DNA of 64,000 bases from Acidobacteriota bacterium (lineage in GTDB: Bacteria; Acidobacteriota; Thermoanaerobaculia; UBA5066), in NCBI GenBank assembly GCA_008363385.1, contig RHKY01000001.1, positions 124,001-188,000 on the forward strand. Direction: 5' to 3'. The translations under genes were made by a program, and so were the position numbers. Below are positions 58,604 to 64,000 of the stretch, piece after piece. The notes below the pieces were generated by a model. That model was not told the DNA's origin and did no database searches. It worked only from the letters and a program-made list of their open reading frames with translations. The first letter of the stretch is position 1. Every line of letters starts with the position of its first letter.

Positions 58604-58969
58604 TCAGCAGCAGCTGCAGGGGCTGCAGCAGCAGGCGCTCCCTCCTCCGGCCACGGCCTCCAGCTCCTGGTCGGAGAGCTCGGCGGTCTTCAGGTCGGGC
58701 GGCGCCTCCTCGGGGAAGTAGAGGCGGATCTTGCCGGCCTTCTTCCCGTCGTTCCACATCTTGACCTGCGCGTCGGGGCTCCCCTCGGCGTTCCAGCCCG
58801 CCCCGGGCTTGATCACCTCGATCGCCGCGCCCTCCGGGTCGAGCCCGTACTCGGCCAGCACCTTTCCCGGCGCTGCCTTGAACCGCTTCAGCAGGTCGGG
58901 GTTCCCCCACGACTGCGCGAGCAGGTTCCCGTACGCCTGGAGGAACTTCTCCTTGCTGACTTCCGACAT
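58604..58969 (-). CDS. RiPP precursor peptide, NHLP leader with Cys-rich core
   Basis: 121 residues. The leader (1-110) is nitrile-hydratase-alpha-like (NHLP family): EKFLQAYGNLLAQSWGNPDL, LLKRFKAAPGKVLAEYGLDP, IEVI, then IRLYFPEEAP, ending in LSDQELEAVAGGG. The core is SACCCSPCSCC (111-121), with six Cys and three Ser, nine possible azole sites, and one Pro. Cleavage most likely follows one of the glycines at 108-110. A strong Shine-Dalgarno GAGGAGG lies 6 nt before the ATG, in keeping with a highly translated substrate. Downstream YcaO genes on the same strand give its function as a thiazol(in)e-forming substrate; the mature structure is unknown. Confidence 0.93.
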   Translation of the reverse strand: MSEVSKEKFLQAYGNLLAQSWGNPDLLKRFKAAPGKVLAEYGLDPEGAAIEVIKPGAGWNAEGSPDAQVKMWNDGKKAGKIRLYFPEEAPPDLKTAELSDQELEAVAGGGSACCCSPCSCC

Positions 58970-58981
58970 CTTCGCCTCCTC

Positions 58982-58996
58982 AGAGCCGGTGGCTCT
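58982..58996 (-). promoter_or_regulatory. small 5'-leader hairpin of the precursor gene
   Basis: AGAGCC / GGCTCT, a perfect 6-bp stem with a 3-nt loop, immediately upstream of the GAGGAGG ribosome binding site of the precursor gene. It could control ribosome access or mRNA stability. No clear -35/-10 pair was found in the rest of the 187-nt divergent gap up to the B12-type radical SAM gene. Confidence 0.35.
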
Positions 58997-59156
58997 TCGT
59001 CCAGGGTGGGTCGGGTTGCGAACGGACCGGTGTCATGGGCGAGGGGAGCGCCTCTCGGCGACCGGATGACGACGTGCCTTCGTGACCGAGAGGTCGGGGC
59101 GATACTACCAGACGCCGCCGCCCCGGAGGAGCCCCGGAGGCCGCGCCGAGGAACGG

Positions 59157-60518
59157 ATGCGGGTCCTGCTCGTCTACCCGAACGCGAAGAAGGAGGTCCT
59201 CGGGTCGGGCGACCTCGGGGCCGTCGCGGAGCCCATCGCCCTCGAGTACCTGGGCGCGGGCGCGCGGCTCGACGGGCACGAGGTCCGGATCCTCGACCTC
59301 CGCCTCCATCCCTCCGTCCTGGACGAGGCGCTGCGGGAGTTCCGGCCGGACGTGGCGGGCGTCACCGGGTACTCGATGCACGTCCTCAGGGCTCTCGAGG
59401 TCTGCCGGAGGGTGAAGGAGCTCGCCCCCGGCTGCACGACGGTGGCGGGCGGGCACCACGCCACGCTCGAGCCGGTCGACTTCCAGGAGCCCGAGGTGGA
59501 CCTCGTCGTGACGGGAGAAGGGGTCCGCCCGTTCCGGCGGATCCTGGCGCTCCTTCAGCAGGGCCAGCCCGTCCGGGAGGTCCCGGGCGTCTGGTACAGG
59601 GACGGCGGCGGCTTCCGGTCCGGGGGCGTCCCGGGGGCCTGGGAGCTCGACGCCATCCCGTGCCCCGACCGGACGCTCACGGCCGAGGACCGGCACCGGT
59701 ACCACGTCGACTGGATGAGGCCGATCGGCCTCGTCCGCACGACCGTGGGCTGCCCGTTCCGGTGCAGCTTCTGCTCGCTCTGGCGGGTCATGAGCGGCCG
59801 GTACCTCGAGCGGGAGGTCGACGCGGTCGTCGAGGAGCTCCGCTCCGTCCCGGAGCGATTCGTCTTCCTCGTCGACGACGAGGCGTTCGTCGACTCGAGG
59901 CGGATGCGGGCGCTGGGAGAGGCCATCCGGACGGCGGGCCTGGGCAAGCTCTTCTTCGCTTACTGCCGCGTCGATTCCCTGCTTCGCGATCTCGACCTCC
60001 TGCGGTTCTGGCACGGCGTCGGGCTCAGGCGCCTCTTCGTCGGCCTGGAGAGCGCCTTCGAGGACGAGCTCCGCGCGTACGGCAAGCGGCAGGGGCGGGA
60101 CGAGATCGTGAGGGCCCTGCGGGCCGCCCGGGAGATCGGGATCCGCCTCTTCTCGAACTTCGTCGTCGACCCCGGCTACACGAAGAGGGAGTTCGAGGGG
60201 CTGGTCCGCTTCATCGAGGAGTACGACGTCGAGTACCCCGCCTTCACGGTCCTGACGCCGATCCCGGGCACCGGGGCCTCGTACGACTCCGTGGTGGAGC
60301 GGCAGCCGAACGGCCGGCCGCGCTGGGACCTCTTCGACCTCCAGCACGCCGTGACCCGGACCCGGATGCCCCCCGAGGAGTTCGCCCGGGAGTACGAGGG
60401 GCTCTACCGGCGATTCGAGTCCCGGTATCTCGCCGGGGCGGGCGAGCCGCTGCGCGAGGCGCACGCCCGGATCGCGCTCCGGGTGCTCGGCGGCGCGGAG
60501 TCCCGCGAGCCGCGGTGA
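59157..60518 (+). CDS. B12-binding-type radical SAM enzyme of the RiPP locus
   Basis: 453 residues from the ATG at 59157, chosen for GAGGAA 5 nt upstream and because the protein then begins with the usual MRVLLVYPN; an upstream GTG at 59082 is possible. The N-terminal cobalamin-binding-like domain (about 1-130) ends in TTVAGGHHATLEP. The radical SAM core has CPFRCSFC with Cys at 199, 203 and 206, then FVFLVDDEAF and IRLFSNFVVDPGYT. The DxHxxG cobalamin motif is not seen, which is common in RiPP class B methyltransferases. Probable role: C-methylation or another radical step on the peptide (inference). Divergent from the precursor; its stop overlaps the next gene. Confidence 0.82.
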   Translation: MRVLLVYPNAKKEVLGSGDLGAVAEPIALEYLGAGARLDGHEVRILDLRLHPSVLDEALREFRPDVAGVTGYSMHVLRALEVCRRVKELAPGCTTVAGGHHATLEPVDFQEPEVDLVVTGEGVRPFRRILALLQQGQPVREVPGVWYRDGGGFRSGGVPGAWELDAIPCPDRTLTAEDRHRYHVDWMRPIGLVRTTVGCPFRCSFCSLWRVMSGRYLEREVDAVVEELRSVPERFVFLVDDEAFVDSRRMRALGEAIRTAGLGKLFFAYCRVDSLLRDLDLLRFWHGVGLRRLFVGLESAFEDELRAYGKRQGRDEIVRALRAAREIGIRLFSNFVVDPGYTKREFEGLVRFIEEYDVEYPAFTVLTPIPGTGASYDSVVERQPNGRPRWDLFDLQHAVTRTRMPPEEFAREYEGLYRRFESRYLAGAGEPLREAHARIALRVLGGAESREPR

Positions 60519-61690
60519 GAAGGACGCCGGGCCTTCCGCCGTCCGGGAGGGCCGGAGGGAGCCGCCGGGACCGGGAGGCCGCCCGGGCCGTCGAGGAGGC
60601 TCTGCGCCACTGCCGGAGCCGCTTCGGGACGCCGAGGGTGTCGCCGCCGGTCCTGCCCCTGTCCGACGAGCCCCACGTCTCGGACTGGCGCCGGTACCTG
60701 CGGGACGCCGGCGAGCGCCCCTTCGAGCGCCTGCAGGGCCTGCTTCCGCAGCTCGCGATCCCGGTTCGCGAAGGCGTGTCCCGGACGAGGGCCTACCGGG
60801 ACGTCCTGCGCCGCGGCGCTCCGGTCTCGACCGCCCTCCTGGGCGGGCCCCTCCGCCTGGCCGAGCCCCGGGCGCTGCGGCTGACGATCGAGAGCCACCC
60901 GGCCGGGGCCCTCCCCGTCCTGGCCACTCCCTGCCGCCGGGACTTCGAGACCCTCGTGAGCGCGCTCGCATTCCACCACGAGCCGCGGAGGCTTCCGCCC
61001 TCGGTCAACGCGCAGACGATCGCCGGGCTCGTCAACTGGGACCGGGTCCGGCGCTACCGGGAGCGATGGTCGGCCCGGCAGGGGGAGGCCCGCGACTGGC
61101 CCGCCGAGATGGCCCGGGTGGCCCGGGAGGAGCCGGGCCGGTTCTTCGACCGCCTGCTCCTCGTCTGCGACCGGCCTTACGGCGGCGCGCGGGCGGCCGA
61201 CCTGGGGCTCGGGCTGAGCGAGGCCGAGTGGCTCGGGCGCTCGCACGCGCTGCGGGTCGAGCACGAGCTGACGCACTACGCCACCAAGCGGGTCTTCGGC
61301 GTGATGAGCGCGAACCTCCTCGACGAGCTCCTCGCGGACTTCATGGGCTTCACGCGCGCCCTCGGGCGCTTCGAGGCCGGGTGGTTCCTCCGCTGCCTGG
61401 GCCTGGACGGCCTTCCGCGCCTGCGCCGCGGCGGCCGGGTCCACGCGTACACGGCCGGACTCACGAGAGGGGCCGTCTCCCTGCTCTGCGAGCTCGCCGC
61501 CGGGGCGGCCCTCGGGGTCGAGGCGCTGTCCCGCCGCCGGTACCGCGAGGCGGACCGGACCCGGTTCTTCCTGGCTCTCTGCTCGCTTCGCCTCGACCTC
61601 CTCGCCGGCCCGGAGCGGGACCGGCGCTTCGAGAGGGCGTGGGAGGACGCGGGAGGCCTCCTCCGGGCCCCGGCTCCCGGCGGCCCGTGA
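60515..61690 (+). CDS. putative zinc metallopeptidase-like protein of the RiPP locus
   Basis: 391 residues from the GTG overlapping the radical SAM stop (GTGA). No family is named with confidence. A zincin-like motif HELTH (residues 250-254) is followed 17 residues later by Glu271 in LLDELLADFMG, matching a gluzincin HExxH...E arrangement. The N-terminal ~240 residues contain SDEPHVSDWRRYLRDAG and PVREGVSRTRAYRDVLRRG, with a Pro/Arg-rich start. There is no signal peptide, so it is cytoplasmic. Co-translation with the radical SAM enzyme and the nearby precursor suggest it could remove the leader after the glycine stretch (inference). It may instead be a metal-binding non-protease. Confidence 0.65.
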   Translation: MRRTPGLPPSGRAGGSRRDREAARAVEEALRHCRSRFGTPRVSPPVLPLSDEPHVSDWRRYLRDAGERPFERLQGLLPQLAIPVREGVSRTRAYRDVLRRGAPVSTALLGGPLRLAEPRALRLTIESHPAGALPVLATPCRRDFETLVSALAFHHEPRRLPPSVNAQTIAGLVNWDRVRRYRERWSARQGEARDWPAEMARVAREEPGRFFDRLLLVCDRPYGGARAADLGLGLSEAEWLGRSHALRVEHELTHYATKRVFGVMSANLLDELLADFMGFTRALGRFEAGWFLRCLGLDGLPRLRRGGRVHAYTAGLTRGAVSLLCELAAGAALGVEALSRRRYREADRTRFFLALCSLRLDLLAGPERDRRFERAWEDAGGLLRAPAPGGP

Positions 61691-61699
61691 GACCCGGGG

Positions 61700-62257
61700 T
61701 CAGGCGGGGCCGGCGGCCGAAGGCCGGGCGGCGCGCGGAAGCGAGGCTGCGGAGGGCTCGGCCGGCCCAGCGGACGGCGTCTTCTCGCGCGGCAAGCGGC
61801 AGAGGACCTCCAGGCCCCCGTCGCCCGGCCCGCGGGGGTCCGCCTCGGGGCCGTCGCCGATCCGCCTAGACCCGACCTCCACCCACGCGTGCCCGGGCAG
61901 GCGGGATCCCCCGCGGGGGAACCCAAGGCAAAGCTCCGCCTCGACCCCGCGCCGGGCCAGCATCCACTGCAGCGCCACGGCGCGGGGGAGGCACGTCTGC
62001 TTGAGCGCGGCCGCCGCGGCGCTCGCGGCCCAGGCCACCCTCTCACACGACTCGGCGTCGCCGGGTCCCGGCTTGCTCCCGGGGTCGTCGGTCCCGCCGG
62101 CGCGGGCGGCGGCCGAGAGCCGGCGCGAGACGAGCGCGAGGGACTCCAGGCGGGCGAACCGGAGCGCGAGACGGGCGAGCAGGATCGCCGCGGCCGCCTC
62201 GGCCGAGCGGCCGACGTCCGGCGCCTCGAAGTCGAGGACCTTACCCAGGGCGCCCAT
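61700..62257 (-). CDS. lasso-B2-type transglutaminase-like cysteine peptidase
   Basis: 185 residues. It matches the PF13471 family of lasso peptide maturases (B2 proteins): LKQTCLPRAVALQWMLARRG with catalytic Cys89, PGHAWVEVGSRRIGD with His123 and Asp135, forming the papain-like triad. The C-terminal ~40 residues are a Pro/Ala-rich tail. In lasso systems B2 cuts the leader while held by a PqqD-like B1 protein. Here a PqqD-like protein lies two genes upstream, but no asparagine-synthetase-like lasso cyclase is present. Its ATG lies 17 nt inside the end of the SPASM radical SAM gene, so the two are coupled. Confidence 0.88.
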   Translation of the reverse strand: MGALGKVLDFEAPDVGRSAEAAAAILLARLALRFARLESLALVSRRLSAAARAGGTDDPGSKPGPGDAESCERVAWAASAAAAALKQTCLPRAVALQWMLARRGVEAELCLGFPRGGSRLPGHAWVEVGSRRIGDGPEADPRGPGDGGLEVLCRLPREKTPSAGPAEPSAASLPRAARPSAAGPA

Positions 62258-63635
62258 CGAGGTCCGCTTCCGGTCCCCGGGGCGGGTTTCCGACGGTCCC
62301 GGGCGCCTCGAAGCGGACGGGCCTCGGCGCCGGCAGGGAAGGCAGAGGCAGGACCCCGTGCTCGGCCACCGCGCCTCCGTCGACGGCGCCGCAGCGGGCC
62401 GCCAGGAGCGGCAGCGCCGGCAGGAGCTGCGGCGGCGGCTCGAAGGCGGGTACCGGAGAATCCTCCAGACGCCTCCTCAGCGCCGCGGTCTCCTCCTCGA
62501 GGAGGGCCCGCCGCTCTCCTCCGGGGCAGTACTCGCAGTCGCCGTGGGCCGGGACCTTCCAGCCCAGGGTCTCGGCCCGCAGGTGGGCGACGTGACAGAG
62601 GAAGTCGACCGGCTCCTCCGGGTCGCCGTTCTCCAGCTCTCCGTTCGCGGGGCACATTCCGCAGGCGGACCGGAGGTGGCAGGCGGTGCACTTCGTCACC
62701 CGGGTCGCCTTGCGCTGGCGGACCCCCTTCAGGAAGGTCCCCCAGCCCTCGGCGACCGTCCCGTTGCGGAGGGAGTACTCGTCCCTCCGGGAGAAGCCGC
62801 AGATCGCCATCTGCCCCGTCGGGTCGACGGAGAACGAGTGGACGCCGCCTCCGCAGTGGTAGACCTCGTCCGCGGTCCCGCCGCGCGGCGGCGCCACGAG
62901 GACGCTCGAGCGCGTCTGCCAGTCGTCGACGCGCCGGGGGTCGCGCAGGTCCAGCTCGACGATCTCTTCCGGCGAGAGCCGTGTGGCCAGCGGGCTCTGC
63001 GAGCAGTCGATCCGCGGGGACATCATCGCGTCGAAGCGGAACGGCAGCCCCAGCTCCTCCTCCACGTACCGCCTCATCTCCCAGATCTCGTGCCGGTTCA
63101 CGGTGACCGCGACGGTCTTCACGGTGAGGGGGAGGTTCCGCTCCTTCAGGAGGCGGATCCCGCGGAGGCAGGCTTCGTACGAGCCCGGGACCCGGGTGAG
63201 CGCCTCGTACGTCTCCTTCGTCCGGCCGTAGAGCGTGATCTCGATCGAGAAGGGGCGGTACGACACGAGGTGGTCCGCGATCCGCGGCGAGACCAGCGTC
63301 CCGTTCGTGAAGAGCGTGATGATGAACCCTCTGCGCTTGGCGTGCGTGTAGACGTCGAGGAAGTCCCGCCGGGCGAAGATCTCCCCGCCCGTGAAGAGCA
63401 GCCAGAGGCTTCCGGCGTCGGCCATCTCGTCGAGGATCCGGATCTGCTCCTCGGTCGACAGCTCGGCCCTGCGGGCCGCCTCGTCCCCCACGGGGAGGTT
63501 GTTGTAGCAGTGCTGGCAGTTCAGGGGGCACCGGTGGGAGATCTCGATCGTGACGTTCGCCGGGGTCCGTTGCCTCGCGGCCGCGGCGTGGTAGGCCACG
63601 CTGAACGCCGCGTACGAGTCGGTGCCCGCGAGCAT
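62241..63635 (-). CDS. radical SAM/SPASM peptide maturase (PqqE-like)
   Basis: 464 residues. Radical SAM motif CPLNCQHC (Cys36, 40, 43), GGEIFARRDFLDV, LFTNGTLV, and a SPASM region with CGGG, ICGFS and CTACHLRSACGMCPANGE followed by CHVAH for auxiliary clusters. The last ~80 residues are a Glu/Pro-rich extension. Enzymes of this type make C-C or thioether crosslinks, or epimerise or remove peptide parts, and need a PqqD-type leader-binding partner, which is the next gene upstream (11 nt away). The substrate is either the Cys-rich precursor of this locus or another peptide beyond the window. Confidence 0.9.
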   Translation of the reverse strand: MLAGTDSYAAFSVAYHAAAARQRTPANVTIEISHRCPLNCQHCYNNLPVGDEAARRAELSTEEQIRILDEMADAGSLWLLFTGGEIFARRDFLDVYTHAKRRGFIITLFTNGTLVSPRIADHLVSYRPFSIEITLYGRTKETYEALTRVPGSYEACLRGIRLLKERNLPLTVKTVAVTVNRHEIWEMRRYVEEELGLPFRFDAMMSPRIDCSQSPLATRLSPEEIVELDLRDPRRVDDWQTRSSVLVAPPRGGTADEVYHCGGGVHSFSVDPTGQMAICGFSRRDEYSLRNGTVAEGWGTFLKGVRQRKATRVTKCTACHLRSACGMCPANGELENGDPEEPVDFLCHVAHLRAETLGWKVPAHGDCEYCPGGERRALLEEETAALRRRLEDSPVPAFEPPPQLLPALPLLAARCGAVDGGAVAEHGVLPLPSLPAPRPVRFEAPGTVGNPPRGPEADLDGRPG

Positions 63636-63646
63636 GCGCCGTCCCC

Positions 63647-63952
63647 TCAGGCCTCTCGGACCAGCTTCGCCTTGCCGAGGGCCTCCAGGAACGCCGCGAC
63701 GTCCGCCTCGGCCTCCTCCGTCCCCACCTCGAACTCGGCCTTCACCGCCTCGACGAGGGCCTCGCTCCCCGAGGGCCGTGCCAGCGCCCGCCAGATCGCC
63801 GAGCCGGTCGCGTTCAGGATGAAGATGTCGTCCGGCCCGGAGCCGACGGAGAGGACCGGCATCAGGAGCGTCTCGCCGCCGATCGTCCTGACCGCGAGGT
63901 TCTCCGACCGCCGGTAGACCGGGCCCGGCCCGGGCGCGTCTCGATGACTCAT
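63647..63952 (-). CDS. PqqD-family RiPP recognition element protein
   Basis: 101 residues. Typical PqqD pattern: ENLAVRTIGGETLLMPV (beta strands), DDIFILNATGSAIWRAL, PSGSEALVEAVKAEFEVG and a final winged-helix-like helix DVAAFLEALGKAKLV. It binds RiPP leader peptides and delivers them to the partner radical SAM enzyme and, as in lasso B1, to the B2-type peptidase. First gene of the PqqD/radical SAM/B2 operon. No Shine-Dalgarno precedes the ATG; a -10 box ends 8 nt upstream, so the transcript is probably leaderless. Confidence 0.9.
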   Translation of the reverse strand: MSHRDAPGPGPVYRRSENLAVRTIGGETLLMPVLSVGSGPDDIFILNATGSAIWRALARPSGSEALVEAVKAEFEVGTEEAEADVAAFLEALGKAKLVREA

Positions 63953-63960
63953 TCGAATCG

Positions 63961-63990
63961 TCTATATCAGACGCGAGGGTAACGAGTCAA
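63961..63990 (-). promoter_or_regulatory. sigma70 promoter of the PqqD/radical SAM/B2 operon
   Basis: On the minus strand: TTGACT (63990-63985), 18-nt spacer, TATAGA (63966-63961) preceded by TGA as an extended -10. Transcription should start within a base or two of the ATG at 63952, giving a leaderless mRNA. It is the best promoter match in the window and suggests this operon begins here rather than upstream of the window edge. Confidence 0.6.
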
Positions 63991-64000
63991 GGAGGTCTCC

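Noticed and set aside
58604-58640. Inverted repeat GCTGCAG-GGG-CTGCAGC inside the precursor core as a regulatory hairpin
   Set aside because: It follows automatically from runs of Cys (TGC) and Ser (AGC) codons, so symmetry alone is not evidence of function.
60404-61444. Antisense open frame over the HELTH-motif gene
   Set aside because: Only the plus-strand frame has structured text, the HExxH motif and a coupled GTGA start.
61700-62257. Lasso peptide cluster on the basis of the B2-like peptidase
   Set aside because: No asparagine-synthetase-like cyclase and no lasso-type precursor are in the window; the partners are PqqD and a SPASM radical SAM enzyme.

Overview
This is a 64 kb, very GC-rich stretch of bacterial chromosome, densely coding, with tail-to-head 4-nt gene overlaps (ATGA/GTGA) and few gaps over 200 bp. 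No rRNA, tRNA, CRISPR array, insertion sequence or phage gene is visible. Ser/Thr kinases fused to receiver domains, Reg_prop sensor kinases, giant Ig-repeat secreted proteins and an OmcA/MtrC-type electron conduit together suggest an uncultured Acidobacteriota lineage (Thermoanaerobaculia/Holophagae-like). That placement is inference from gene content only.

Layout. 1-2.7 kb: the end of an unknown gene, a COG4389 membrane protein usually mislabelled site-specific recombinase, and a SAM methyltransferase. 2.8-11.8 kb: one 2,995-residue secreted protein with 11 Ig-like repeats and a beta-helix tail. 11.8-18.7 kb: signalling block (kinase-receiver, V4R-like protein, coiled-coil protein, then a histidine kinase/receiver/EAL operon). 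18.7-33.5 kb: housekeeping and envelope genes (EamA exporter, M48 lipoprotein protease, sulfurtransferase, proC, acyl-CoA dehydrogenase, lactate permease, tRNA methyltransferase, homoserine dehydrogenase, a second kinase-receiver, FKBP isomerase, peptide-binding protein). 33.8-38.7 kb: a three-gene extracellular electron transfer conduit (two decaheme cytochromes plus a porin) ending in a clear terminator. 39-41.4 kb: a slightly lower-GC island with a Cys-rich secreted peptide and a carboxypeptidase-regulatory-domain protein interrupted by an in-frame TGA. 41.5-46.2 kb: a MacA/MacB-like exporter with two separate permeases. 46.3-50.9 kb: a Reg_prop histidine kinase and a pyrophosphate-type phosphofructokinase.

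The most interesting part is 51.0-64.0 kb, an apparently undescribed RiPP (ribosomally made, modified peptide) locus. A 121-residue precursor with a nitrile-hydratase-like (NHLP) leader ends, after a Gly-Gly-Gly, in the tiny core SACCCSPCSCC. Downstream on the same strand lie two tandem, full-length E1-like/YcaO cyclodehydratases and then a LuxE-like acyl-adenylating enzyme translationally coupled to a LuxC-like acyl reductase. Divergently transcribed are a B12-type radical SAM enzyme and an HELTH-motif putative zinc peptidase. Facing them is a PqqD / SPASM radical SAM / lasso-B2-type cysteine peptidase cassette with a good promoter at the window edge. A plausible reading is a Cys-derived polyazol(in)e peptide that is C-methylated or crosslinked, has its leader removed, and is reductively or lipidically tailored by the LuxE/LuxC pair. 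No azoline dehydrogenase or dedicated exporter is in the window, and the cluster may continue past its right edge.

Regulatory structure is mostly hairpins. There are GC-rich bidirectional terminators between convergent genes, and intercistronic hairpins follow the first gene of both the cytochrome operon and the RiPP operon, where they could set stoichiometry. Several genes lack a Shine-Dalgarno sequence and have a -10-like box 6-8 nt before the start codon, suggesting leaderless transcripts.
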